Shown here: positions 17,147-25,920 of the stretch, one piece after another
Layout: each line of letters starts with the position of its first letter
Numbering within the stretch: position 1 is the stretch's first letter
Assembly (NCBI GenBank): GCA_903642275.1
Contig: CAHJWK010000003.1
Span: forward strand, 1-64,000
DNA: 64,000 nucleotides
Origin: Chitinophagaceae bacterium
GTDB taxonomy: Bacteria; Bacteroidota; Bacteroidia; Chitinophagales; Chitinophagaceae
Direction: 5' to 3'
Made by a program: the position numbers and the translations under genes
The notes under the pieces: model-generated
What the model was told of the DNA's origin: nothing
Databases searched by the model: none
What the model saw: only the letters and a program-made list of their open reading frames with translations

Positions 17147-17485
17147 AGTGTTTACTTAAGTATGTATCTGTAACCGACATGAAGGTAATTTAATCATTTC
17201 ACAGCTTAGATTTATTGATGTCGCTTCTTTAAGGCTCGTTAAAAAAATTTCTCCTATCTCTTTATAAAATGTTCTTGGCTCTTCTGCGGTTCGGCATAGT
17301 GTTATGATATCTCAGCAAAGTTTGCAGTTAAAAAGCTGGTCATAACAATCCATTTAACCGCTTTTATGAGTTATCATTAATATCAAAGACAATGATTGAA
17401 CACTTACCTTTACTTAAGTTATATCAGTCTAATAAAGAAAAAATAAATTTAAACTGAGATAGAGTTAGAAATAGAGTAAAAATAA

Positions 17486-17519
17486 AAAAGTCGTTGTTAA
17501 ACAACGACTTAGATTTTTT
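17486..17519. terminator. Bidirectional terminator next to att site 2
   Basis: A perfect 10-bp stem AAGTCGTTGT / ACAACGACTT with loop TAA is flanked by T-runs on both strands (minus strand TTTTTTATTTTT). On the minus strand it follows the tRNA-like tail at 17524-17537, as a tRNA gene's own terminator would. Confidence 0.75.
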
Positions 17520-17523
17520 GAAA

Positions 17524-17537
17524 GCGGACCGGACGGG
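17524..17537 (-). other. att-like core (tRNA 3' tail), site 2
   Basis: On the minus strand CCCGTCCGGTCCGC, matching the T-stem 3' strand, acceptor 3' strand and discriminator region of a tRNA-Asp-type 3' end, followed by a terminator. The rest of the tRNA is absent. Same orientation as the 47.80 kb site, so the two could be the ends of one ~30-kb island. Confidence 0.65.
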
Positions 17538-17765
17538 TCCGGTTTATAGTTCACAAACTATTGATGTTTAATACCTTAAAATCACAATATTTTTTGGATA
17601 ACCGAATTTTCACCCTATCAAAAAACTTCCATCAATTCCGTTTAAAGATATTAAATTATTGTATGAAAATCTAATAATAAATTCTGACGTTGATTAACCT
17701 TCACTTAAGTTGTTTAACCATGTTTCATAAGCAGCGTTTCTTCATTTGGCAGCAATAAAGCTGCT

Positions 17766-17911
17766 ATGCAAAAATTGTTTTTGTTTCTATTTTAGTTATT
17801 GTCAAGCAAATTTCGTTTGCACAAAAAACCATCGTTAAAAGAGAAGTATATGATTCTGTTGAGCACAAAGGACTTGCTTATACAATAGTGAGCCTGGTGA
17901 ATGCCTGTTGA
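17766..17911 (+). pseudogene. Secreted-protein N-terminal remnant
   Basis: ATG 17766 opens a hydrophobic signal-like stretch (MQKLFLFLF) that stops. In another frame from 17801 the sequence continues VKQISFAQKTIVKREVYDSV and ends at 17911. This looks like the start of an exported protein with a frameshift and a truncated body. The rest of 17538-18080 holds nothing recognisable. Confidence 0.4.
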
Positions 17912-18093
17912 ACCAAGTTTGGATAAGCTTGCGTTAGCCTGCTGAAAGTTTTAAAACTTATCAGGTCAGGCAATGCCAATAGTAAGTAGTACTTAAATTT
18001 CATAATCATAATTCTAATAAAATAATTAGATGTAAAGTTTCAGAAGGAAAGCTGAATAACTTTAGTAGGGCTTACAACTAATGTACCGGCATC

Positions 18094-19350
18094 AATTTAA
18101 AAGCAGAATTTTCTGATGTTTATTTGATAACAACATTTGTTTGATATCAACCGGTTTGCCATCTACAATTAAAGAATATTGATAAGCGCCTGCAGCAAGT
18201 GTGGATGTAGCCACATTTAAACTGCCATCGCCTTTTGTGTTTAAGCTGATTTGTTTCAATGCAACTCCTTTTTATCTGCAATAATTAATTTGGCTGATTT
18301 ATAAATTTGCGGTAGTGAATAGGTGATAGTTGTTGAATTAGCAAATGGATTAAGAACATTTTGCGCAAGCAAGCCAGACGTTAGTATAGTTGACTGCTGA
18401 CTGTTTACAGATGATAAATTAATCATCATTACATTGAGTTTATCAACCTGTCGCTGCAAAAAACTAACAATTGTTTTAAGGGAATCATTTTCTTTTGACA
18501 ATGCCTGTTCGCCTTTTACCAGCGTCACCACAAACTCTGCATATTTTAATGCATATAAACTGTTTTTATTAGCTGCGGCATCCACGCTGCTAAAATGGTA
18601 ATTAAGCGAGTTTGCTGCATGCTCCACATCTTGTGCAACAAGCCGGTATACACTATTTCCTGCTTGGCTTTTCTTGCTGCAACATCTGTGGCAGATACAG
18701 GCACAGCCTTGCCATCTGTTGTTGTAAGCGATGCGCGTTGTGTTATTTTTCAACTGCATCCAGGTTAAGGTTATAGGTAACAGGTTGCAGGTTGTTTATA
18801 AATACAAGGCCGGTACGTTGTCTTTAATATTTGTTTTAACCCTTCCGTCAGAAATATTTCTCCAGCCAACAAACCCCCCGATACTTGACACATCCTGGTC
18901 TCCTACTATCACCTGGTTGCTCTGGCAGGCAAAAGCATGATATCCAAGTGCTGTTGCATTTCTTGAACCTGAGGATACATTTGCAAAATATCGCAGGGCA
19001 GTGCTGTCGTTTAAAGTTTCCATTTCCGCTAAAGCGGCGCCACCAACGGCAGTGTTTTGACCACCGAATAACATATCAGTCATTGCTCCGCTACCAACAG
19101 CTACATTGGAAAAACCGACTTTCAAGCTTCCCATAGCTGCGGGGCCAATAGCTGTATTGCCGCCATTGTTAAACCCGTTCTGCATTGCGCCAATGCCAAC
19201 GGCTACATTAAAATCGTTTACCTGGATTGCCTTCTCATTATTAAAATATAATGCAGAATTTGCCGCAAGGTTAACGTTTCCGTTTACATCAAGCGCCTGC
19301 AATGGTGATTTCGTGCCGATACCTATCCTGCCAGTATAAGACACGCGCAA
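18094..19350 (-). pseudogene. Peptidase S74/endosialidase-chaperone surface protein, frameshifted
   Basis: The minus strand encodes, in pieces, a surface protein. It has a YadA/tail-fibre-like head (GRIGIGTKSPLQALDVNGNV; repeats NVAVGSGAM, NTAIGPAAMG), then an S74 chaperone start (WRNISDGRVKTNIKDNVPAL). A frame break follows near 18790, then QEIVYTGLVAQDVEHAANSL with a coiled coil (QRQVDKLNVMMINLSSVNSQ), and another break near 18257 before a C-terminal sorting-like segment (LAAGAYQYSLIVDGKPVDIK). The 5' end is missing and joins AraC sequence. At least two frameshifts make it inactive. Confidence 0.75.
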
Positions 19351-19364
19351 GGAAATATTCTCCC

Positions 19365-19507
19365 GTTATGAAAGTATAAGTTTTGATTGCGTCATAACAT
19401 CGCACGGCTCCTTTTGCTACATAAACAAAAACATAATTGGGAATAAATTGTTTCTGCGGAATGACAGTGCTACCGTTATGGAATTGATACCTAGGAAGCC
19501 ATTTCAC
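19365..19507 (-). pseudogene. AraC-family regulator, N-terminal remnant
   Basis: The stretch FIPNYVFVYVAKGAVRCYDA followed by TYTFITGEYFLAR is the cupin-like sensor start of Bacteroidota AraC regulators. It runs directly into the S74 pseudogene, so a deletion or insertion fused two unrelated genes at about 19350-19365. The DNA-binding half is gone. Confidence 0.6.
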
Positions 19508-19810
19508 CGGTAACTAAAACCGTTTCTAAGTTTTCTGTTGTACGAATGTTTATGCTGCAAAGTTCATGGCACGAATATCTTTGTTTTATGAATGAGTGCA
19601 GTCAACCTATTATATAAATTACGGCTTCACCTTGTGTGAGATTTAAATAATAAAATTTATTATTAAATCAAACTTCGTGGGTTGTCAGTTAGGCTGTAAA
19701 CAATTAAGATACAATATTTTTTTTATAAAAAAAGCTATAAAATATTTTTGTATCAACAAAGAAACCGTATACCTTGTGTAGTTCACATCTTAAAAACAAA
19801 ACAATTTGCC
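19508..19810. other. Upstream region of the T9SS protein gene
   Basis: About 300 AT-rich bp. TATTTTTG at 19743-19750 fits the Bacteroidota -7 element (TAnnTTTG), 60 bp before the start codon, but no good -33 TTG lies at the expected distance. Nothing else seen. Confidence 0.3.
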
Positions 19811-21064
19811 ATGAAAAAAATTTACTTTTCAATTACTCTGCTGTTGCTTTTTATTACTACTTTTTCTCAAACAAAAATTTATCAGGGAAACGGTAATTGG
19901 GGATTCAACGGAACCGTTGGCGAAGGCCCGATAGGTAGCGGTACACTAACCATCAATTACGATGGAACGCATCTAAATTTTACTTTAGTTACACCTAATT
20001 CAAATGGTGTAAATCTTGGTACTAATGTTTTTGCCATTTACATTGATAATGGCAAAGGTGGTGGTTTTAGCAGCACAACCGGTTTCACAGATCAAACACC
20101 AGGAGTAAAATCTGTTGCTGATGCTATTGCAAGTGTATCTGGCACCAATAGATCTGATCTTACTTTTCCTACCGGCTTTAAGCCACAATATGGCTTAGGT
20201 ATCAGTGCAAGTTCAAGTGGTGATAATCCAACTACTTTACTTACAAAATTGGCAAATGGTGGTGCTTTTACTACTATAGCTTCACCTACCCTTACAGATA
20301 CTGGCAGTGTGTATTATAATATTTCTATCACCCCTGCACAAATCGGACTTACCGGTACTTCTTTTAGTTTTCACTTTATTGGCACTTTAACCAGCAGCGA
20401 TGCTTATCGCTCAAATGAAGCAATTGGTATAAACATCGGAGGCACTCTTGCAGGTGGTGCTAATATTGGTTATAGTCCTTATACAGATACAACTACTTCG
20501 TTAGTTTTTACTGCAGGTAGTCTTGCTGTTGATTTTGGCAACTTCAATGGCGTTGTTAAAAACAATGCAGTTAACTTAGTATGGACTACTAAAACAGAAT
20601 CAAACCTTTCACAATTCCAGGTGCTTAAAAGTATTAACGGTACAAACTGGCACTCAATGGGAAGTGTTGCAGCAAAAAATATAGCAACAGGTACACAGTA
20701 TAGTTTTATAGACAATAATCCTGTTGCTAAAAATTATTACCGTTTAAAAATTTTAGATAAAGACGGCAAAATTAATTATTCTCAAGTTTTGATTCTTAAT
20801 AAGAATGAACAACATAGTATTACGCTTCTTGGTAATCCGGTGAATAATTCAATTAATTTAAATATCAGTGATGATAATACTGCTGTTTATCATTTAACTT
20901 TATATTCATCAGATGGTAAAGTTTTAGCATCACAACTTTACAATCATCCGGGTAGCGGAATAAACAAAGTAACAATTAATCTTCCCGCATCTGCAAAAGG
21001 CATTTGTATGCTTAAGGTTTCTTCCGGTACTACAACACAAACCCTTAGAGTATTAGTTCAATAA
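19811..21064 (+). CDS. Secreted T9SS-sorted protein, unknown passenger
   Basis: 417 aa from ATG 19811 (upstream in-frame codons have no signal-peptide character). The signal peptide is KKIYFSITLLLLFITTFSQ. Residues ~20-230 form a beta-rich Gly/Thr/Ser passenger (YQGNGNWGFNGTVGEGPIGS, then NVFAIYIDNGKGGGFSSTTG). Then comes a fibronectin-like linker (VNLVWTTKTESNLSQFQVLK) and a C-terminal type IX sorting domain (VTINLPASAKGICMLKVSSG ... LRVLVQ). It is expected on the cell surface or released. Substrate unknown; it lies next to, but convergent with, the starch-type locus. A terminator follows. Confidence 0.8.
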   Translation: MKKIYFSITLLLLFITTFSQTKIYQGNGNWGFNGTVGEGPIGSGTLTINYDGTHLNFTLVTPNSNGVNLGTNVFAIYIDNGKGGGFSSTTGFTDQTPGVKSVADAIASVSGTNRSDLTFPTGFKPQYGLGISASSSGDNPTTLLTKLANGGAFTTIASPTLTDTGSVYYNISITPAQIGLTGTSFSFHFIGTLTSSDAYRSNEAIGINIGGTLAGGANIGYSPYTDTTTSLVFTAGSLAVDFGNFNGVVKNNAVNLVWTTKTESNLSQFQVLKSINGTNWHSMGSVAAKNIATGTQYSFIDNNPVAKNYYRLKILDKDGKINYSQVLILNKNEQHSITLLGNPVNNSINLNISDDNTAVYHLTLYSSDGKVLASQLYNHPGSGINKVTINLPASAKGICMLKVSSGTTTQTLRVLVQ

Positions 21065-21081
21065 TACCATATTTCATAAAT

Positions 21082-21115
21082 AAAAAAGCGTTTCAAATTT
21101 TGAAGCGCTTTTTTA
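21082..21115. terminator. Bidirectional terminator after T9SS gene
   Basis: The stem AAAAAGCG-TTCAAA / TTTGAA-GCGCTTTTT ends in TTTTTT on the plus strand and has a matching A-run upstream, so it can serve both directions. It begins 18 nt after the T9SS gene stop. Confidence 0.85.
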
Positions 21116-21213
21116 TTGCTGTTATTTAAGCTAAGAAATCGCAAAAATTACAATATAGGTTTAAACTGCCTTTCTAGTTGTATCGTACCACCATTTTGAT
21201 TCTATCAACCCGG

Positions 21214-21330
21214 ATGTTGTGTTATCACAGATGGTTCCGTAAAGTACCCGATAAATCCTATATCGAGTACATGCTATGGCTATGTGCACCATCAACCAAA
21301 GTTCTTAAACCAATAAGCGTTCTATATTAA
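21214..21330 (-). pseudogene. Decayed fragment of a GH13-amylase-like gene
   Basis: 21268-21320 aligns with the intact amylase gene at about 22744-22795 (about 77% identical over ~52 nt by eye), the region encoding IDGAHSRNMSVML. The similarity appears to extend leftward. It is a small relic of a second amylase gene downstream of the intact one. The rest of 21116-21765 has no recognised gene. Confidence 0.4.
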
Positions 21331-21765
21331 GTTGCCACCGATTTAAAATCTTTAATGCAAAAAGGCGAGACAGAGCTTTGAATTAGTGACATGCGGATAA
21401 ACAAGCATAAGATATACTACATTTATCAAGCGCTTTATGCAGTCAAGGCGTGCAATGACCTGCAAAAATTTCCCCTTTTGCTTTAAGGCATATTAGGTAT
21501 CTATTACAAGTATATCCCCATGTATTGGGTACTCCTAAAACGGTTCTCCCTATTTTGCCGGACCTTAAGCATAGGTAAAAGATTTGATTTATAATCTTAA
21601 AAAGCTGTAAGCTTTTGGTAGCGATTTTAAAGTATGCTGTGATAAGGAGCATACTCAATTCTCATGTATAAGATTTAAATCATTAGACTTATACTACTTA
21701 TGTTTTTAACTGAAGTAGTTAAGAAAAAGTATTTGTTTATTACTATTTCGTAAGCATAATTAAAT

Positions 21766-23175
21766 TTATTCACTCACCAATATTTTGTATTGATATGGCT
21801 GCAATTGAATTGTATTAGCAACTGTGTAGGCACTTGCATCAAATGAATCTTTCCAGGTTGTGTTTTGCAACGCAGATGGCGTTGCATAATTAACAGCATT
21901 GTTTCGCACATTTACTATCACCAATACTTTTTCGCCGTTTAATTCTTTGGTAAATACACAGGCATCATTGCTATCATAAGAAGTTAAGCTGCCTTCCCGT
22001 ATTGCATCGCTGCTGTTTCTGAAAGCAATTACCTTTTTATATTCTGCCGTAACATCATAATTCTGGTTCCAGTTAACTTTTACTGTATTAAATGGAAATA
22101 TAATTGGCATTGTCATACCAACTTCCTGCCCGTCATAAATCATAGGAACGCTCTTCATGTATGCTACAACAATAAATGCAGCCATTGAGCCTGTTTTTCC
22201 ATTAAACAAACTTATCGGCGTACCATCTGAACCGTTTACATCATGATTGGTAATATAACGAACTACTTCCTGACCGTTAGATGCATTGGTATATTCAGAC
22301 GTGTTTAAATTATCAATAGATGTAACAGAAGCATTTGAATTATAAATTGATTTCAGGTTGCCGTAAAAAGCAAAACCAAAATTATAATCAAAGCCTGCTG
22401 TAAAGTTTGCACCGCGTGTACCTTCAGCAAGCATGAGTAATTTATGCGTTTGTATGTTGCGTAAAGTATCAATCGCCTGTTGCCAGAAATCCACCGGTAT
22501 ATTATCAGCAAAGTCGCAGCGGAAGCCATCAACGTTGGCTGTGTAAACCCAATACTTCATGTCTTTTATCATTTCAAGGCGCATAGCTGCATTGCTGAAA
22601 TTAAGCTGCGCCACGTCAGAGTAACCTGTGTTGGGCGGACTAACAATATTGCCTGTACTATCCTGCAGATACCAGTCTTTATGTTGTGTTATCCATGCGT
22701 TATCCCATGATGTATGATTGGCAACCCAATCAAGCATAACACTCATGTTGCGGCTATGCGCACCATCTATCAATGTTCGCAAATCTTTAAGCGTTCCAAA
22801 CTCTGTGTTTACTGATAAATAATCTTTAACACAGTAAGGAGAATTAACTGACTTCACTACCCCAACAGGATATATCGGCATTAAATAAATTACATTAACG
22901 CCTAAAGCTTTTATAGAATCCAACCTGCTTATAACGCCCTGAAAATTTCCTGCATTACTGAATGCACGCATATTTACCTGGTAAATAGTTGCATCATCAC
23001 GGTTTGGAACGCTGGTGAAAGGCGTTCCATATTGTTGTGGTGTTGAATCAATAACTGTTGTATCACCGCCATTTGGTGGCGGCGTAACAGGTGGTGTATT
23101 GTTTTTACTGCATGATACCAGCAATATCAACAGGAAAGAAAACAGGTTCATCTTAATAATTATTTGTTTACCCAT
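21766..23175 (-). CDS. GH13 alpha-amylase-family lipoprotein
   Basis: 469 aa. Signal peptide with lipobox Cys22 (ILLVSCSKN) and a Pro/Gly/Thr linker to ~45, so it is lipid-anchored. The catalytic barrel shows the four GH13 regions: DWVANHTSWD (149-158), GFRCDFADN with nucleophile Asp221, LMLAEGTRG with acid Glu251, and YITNHDVNG with Asp312. It hydrolyses alpha-glucans or maltodextrins. The last gene of the SusC-D-E-amylase operon; its ATG lies 2 nt after the SusE stop, so translation is coupled. An internal Met9 (MNLFSFLLIL) is an alternative start giving a cleaner signal peptide. Confidence 0.93.
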   Translation of the reverse strand: MGKQIIIKMNLFSFLLILLVSCSKNNTPPVTPPPNGGDTTVIDSTPQQYGTPFTSVPNRDDATIYQVNMRAFSNAGNFQGVISRLDSIKALGVNVIYLMPIYPVGVVKSVNSPYCVKDYLSVNTEFGTLKDLRTLIDGAHSRNMSVMLDWVANHTSWDNAWITQHKDWYLQDSTGNIVSPPNTGYSDVAQLNFSNAAMRLEMIKDMKYWVYTANVDGFRCDFADNIPVDFWQQAIDTLRNIQTHKLLMLAEGTRGANFTAGFDYNFGFAFYGNLKSIYNSNASVTSIDNLNTSEYTNASNGQEVVRYITNHDVNGSDGTPISLFNGKTGSMAAFIVVAYMKSVPMIYDGQEVGMTMPIIFPFNTVKVNWNQNYDVTAEYKKVIAFRNSSDAIREGSLTSYDSNDACVFTKELNGEKVLVIVNVRNNAVNYATPSALQNTTWKDSFDASAYTVANTIQLQPYQYKILVSE

Positions 23176-23177
23176 TA

Positions 23178-24293
23178 TTAGTTTTTATGCAGAGAATAAG
23201 TATAGTTGCCTGAAATATGCAGGTCAAGCGTGATAGTATAATTTCCATCTGCAGGCACTGTTAAAGCCTGTACGGATGCATCATAAGGCAGCAACGGATT
23301 ATCTGAATATTTTAAGTTGCCGTTTGCATCTATGCCAAAATCAATTTGCCACGCATTGTTTGCACGAAACTTAAATGCGCCGTTGTGAATCATGTTTGCT
23401 GTAACCGTCCAAACCTGGTTAGCTTCATCATAACTCATTTCAGTATCATTGCTCCAGCCGCCAAGTGTTGCATCACCAATAATCGCCCAGGTCATTTTAG
23501 TAGCCGTCCATGTATTATCATTCATGTTGGCTGTAATACGTATGTATCCGCCATCAGATGAATATAAACCACCGGCTGCACCATCCTGGCTAAATGTGCC
23601 ACTCACAACGTTACCATTTGTGCTGCTTCCGCCATCACCATAGTTTATATGGTTCCAATCCGGCTGTGTTGTAAACTTGTAATACTGCGGACCGGTTCCG
23701 GGCATGTATTCGTATGCTTCATAAATTCCGGGCTTTTGATACAACAGGTTTAATAAAGGTGCAGTAGGCGGGCTCCAGCCCTGGTATGCACCGGGAATGT
23801 ACAAGCTTAACCCATAAGGCGTAACTGTGAGAATAATTGTGTTTGTATAAACCGCCTTAATGGTTGATGCTGCGCCGTTGTACTGGTTTACATCAGCCTT
23901 AATTCTTATTGCAACTGCACTTGCTGTGCCTGGCGTTAAGCCTATGCCGTTTAACAGCGTGTTTAAATTTTTTCCGTTGAAATTATAGGTATATACATTG
24001 CTGCCCGCTAAAAATGTTTTTGCATTTGACCATGCAGTTGTATCTGATGGTTGCGTTAATTGCAATGTATAAGTAACAGCGGGGTGACTGCCGAAGTTTG
24101 CGGCCTGCCATTTAAAACTCACTACGGTATCATTATCGGTGCTTTGTGATAACACAATTGTATTTGTTGAGGCACTAAGCTGTTGCGAAATTTTACCATC
24201 GGTTATCGTAAATTGTTCACCATCTTTTTTGCATGATGCAAACATCACCACACACAAAAAAATAAATGCGCTGTATTTAAATATCTTGTTCAT
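23178..24293 (-). CDS. susE: SusE-type outer-membrane starch-binding lipoprotein
   Basis: 371 aa. Signal peptide with lipobox Cys21 (VVMFASCKKDGEQF). An N-terminal SusE domain (residues ~30-160, VSFKWQAANFGSHPAVTYTL) is followed by two carbohydrate-binding-like modules (YIPGAYQGWSPPTAPLLNLL near 170; WAIIGDATLGGWSNDTEMSY near 270). These are the GxxxGW-type starch-binding modules of SusE/SusF. It is expected on the cell surface holding glucan for SusC/SusD. 17 nt downstream of susD. Only one SusE/F gene is present here, whereas the Bacteroides locus has two. Confidence 0.88.
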   Translation of the reverse strand: MNKIFKYSAFIFLCVVMFASCKKDGEQFTITDGKISQQLSASTNTIVLSQSTDNDTVVSFKWQAANFGSHPAVTYTLQLTQPSDTTAWSNAKTFLAGSNVYTYNFNGKNLNTLLNGIGLTPGTASAVAIRIKADVNQYNGAASTIKAVYTNTIILTVTPYGLSLYIPGAYQGWSPPTAPLLNLLYQKPGIYEAYEYMPGTGPQYYKFTTQPDWNHINYGDGGSSTNGNVVSGTFSQDGAAGGLYSSDGGYIRITANMNDNTWTATKMTWAIIGDATLGGWSNDTEMSYDEANQVWTVTANMIHNGAFKFRANNAWQIDFGIDANGNLKYSDNPLLPYDASVQALTVPADGNYTITLDLHISGNYTYSLHKN

Positions 24294-24310
24294 AATAAAT
24301 TTTTATTGGA

Positions 24311-25903
24311 TTAATAACCCGGGTTTTGTTTAAGGTTAGGATTAGATATAATGTCTGAAGCCGGTAACGGGAACAGATTATAATGTGCATCAACGCCGGT
24401 GCCGTTTTGTACGCCACCTTTCCATGGCCATAAATAATTGCTGCTGGTAAATTCGCCAAAGCGTATTAAATCTGTGCGACGGCAGCATTCCCAATACAAT
24501 TCACGCTGACGTTCTTTCAACACATCATCCAATGTATAGCTTGTTACATTACCGGTTGAATTTTCGTAAGCACGCTGACGCAGCTTATTAAAATATTGTA
24601 ATGCAGTTGATGCATCGCCATTGCCGCCGCGTTTTGCAGCTTCAATATAAATTAAATATTGCTCTCCTAAACGAAACAACGGAAAATCTGTACTGCATAA
24701 AACACCATTGGGAGAATAAGGCGTTGTGCCGGTTGAAGTTTGATTGCTAAACTTATGCACTTCAATGCCATCAGTAAAAGTAATAACGCTGTTTATTTCA
24801 AGGCTGCCAACGCCAAACAATGCACGCTTATCGGTGTTGCCGGTGTAATCACCAAAATCCTGCGGCAGATTTTTAGTAGCACGATTACCAAGCCAGCCGC
24901 CTGCCGGTATGCCGAAATTTTTATTGTCTGTCGGGTCTGTGCCATGTGCAGAACAAATTAAAAAAGTGGTGCCACCATAATTTTGAGAGTTAACGGCATC
25001 GTAAGCAATAGACAAAATTTGTTCGGGATTATTTAGGTTGTTATCGCTTTTAAAAAGATTACTGTATTGCGGCATCAGTGAATAACCGGCAGCAATGACT
25101 TTTGATGCATAAGTAACCGCATCGTTATAACGTGCGGTGCCTGTATATACTTCAGCGTTCAAATATAAACGCGCAAGCAATGCCCAGGCTGATGCCTGGT
25201 CTGCACGGGCATATTCGTTTTGCTTTGGGGCAATTAACTCTGCATCAATTGCCATTAGCTCTGATTCAACATACTTAAACAAATCTGCGCGGCTTATTTG
25301 CTTTGGAATAAATTTCCCGATAGGGTCTGTTTCTGTAACAAAAGGCGGATTGCCAAACATATCCATCAATACCCAGTATTGATATGCTCTTAAAAACCTT
25401 GCTTCTGCGCGAAAATGTTTTATGTCATCAGCATCTTTACCGTTAAAGCCGCGGCTGCTTATTTCATCATCCGAAGATTGACGTATAAACTCGTTACAAA
25501 CGGTTATCTGGTAAAGACTTCTTTTATACAATGCCTCGATAAGAGGATCAGAAGATGTCCAGTTAAAATTATGCAGGGCTTGCAGGTTAGGATCATTCCA
25601 TGCGCAAACGTCTTCATCGGTAGTTAATTCCTGCAAATTAAAAGTACCACGTATATAATCAGTTGGCGCCTGGTCACCGCCCAAAGCTGAAATAACAACA
25701 TCAGAAGTGCCGACGCCGTAACTGCTTATGAGTGAGTAGCTGCCATACACTTTTGCAAGCACCTGTTTGTAACCATTTACTGTGCTGTATTGCGTTTCAG
25801 ATGTGTTGGTATTAAGCGGTTCGCGGTTTAAATTTTTTGTGCAGGCGGCAAATAACATCAAGCCGAAACTTAGCAGCGTTATTACTGAATGTTTATTGTT
25901 CAT
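24311..25903 (-). CDS. susD: SusD/RagB-family outer-membrane glycan-binding lipoprotein
   Basis: 530 aa. Lipobox Cys21 (GLMLFAACTKNLNREP). The typical SusD features are an N-terminal TPR-like fold with FRAEARFLRAYQYWVLMDMF, the phrase YARADQASAWALLARLYLNA, and C-terminal LRQRAYENSTG, LDDVLKERQRELYWECCRRT. It binds glycan as the lid of SusC. Follows susC by 17 nt. Paired with SusE and GH13, the likely substrate is starch, glycogen or maltodextrin (inference from context). Confidence 0.95.
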   Translation of the reverse strand: MNNKHSVITLLSFGLMLFAACTKNLNREPLNTNTSETQYSTVNGYKQVLAKVYGSYSLISSYGVGTSDVVISALGGDQAPTDYIRGTFNLQELTTDEDVCAWNDPNLQALHNFNWTSSDPLIEALYKRSLYQITVCNEFIRQSSDDEISSRGFNGKDADDIKHFRAEARFLRAYQYWVLMDMFGNPPFVTETDPIGKFIPKQISRADLFKYVESELMAIDAELIAPKQNEYARADQASAWALLARLYLNAEVYTGTARYNDAVTYASKVIAAGYSLMPQYSNLFKSDNNLNNPEQILSIAYDAVNSQNYGGTTFLICSAHGTDPTDNKNFGIPAGGWLGNRATKNLPQDFGDYTGNTDKRALFGVGSLEINSVITFTDGIEVHKFSNQTSTGTTPYSPNGVLCSTDFPLFRLGEQYLIYIEAAKRGGNGDASTALQYFNKLRQRAYENSTGNVTSYTLDDVLKERQRELYWECCRRTDLIRFGEFTSSNYLWPWKGGVQNGTGVDAHYNLFPLPASDIISNPNLKQNPGY

Positions 25904-25920
25904 TTTAATAATGTTTGAAT

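Noticed and set aside
17486-17537. Hairpin and GC-rich sequence as a complete tRNA gene
   Set aside because: Only the last ~14 nt match a tRNA end; no anticodon arm or D arm is present upstream on the minus strand, and the hairpin is a terminator.
21443-21658. 71-aa minus-strand frame downstream of the amylase
   Set aside because: No family resemblance, odd composition and no plausible context; treated as chance in a decayed stretch.
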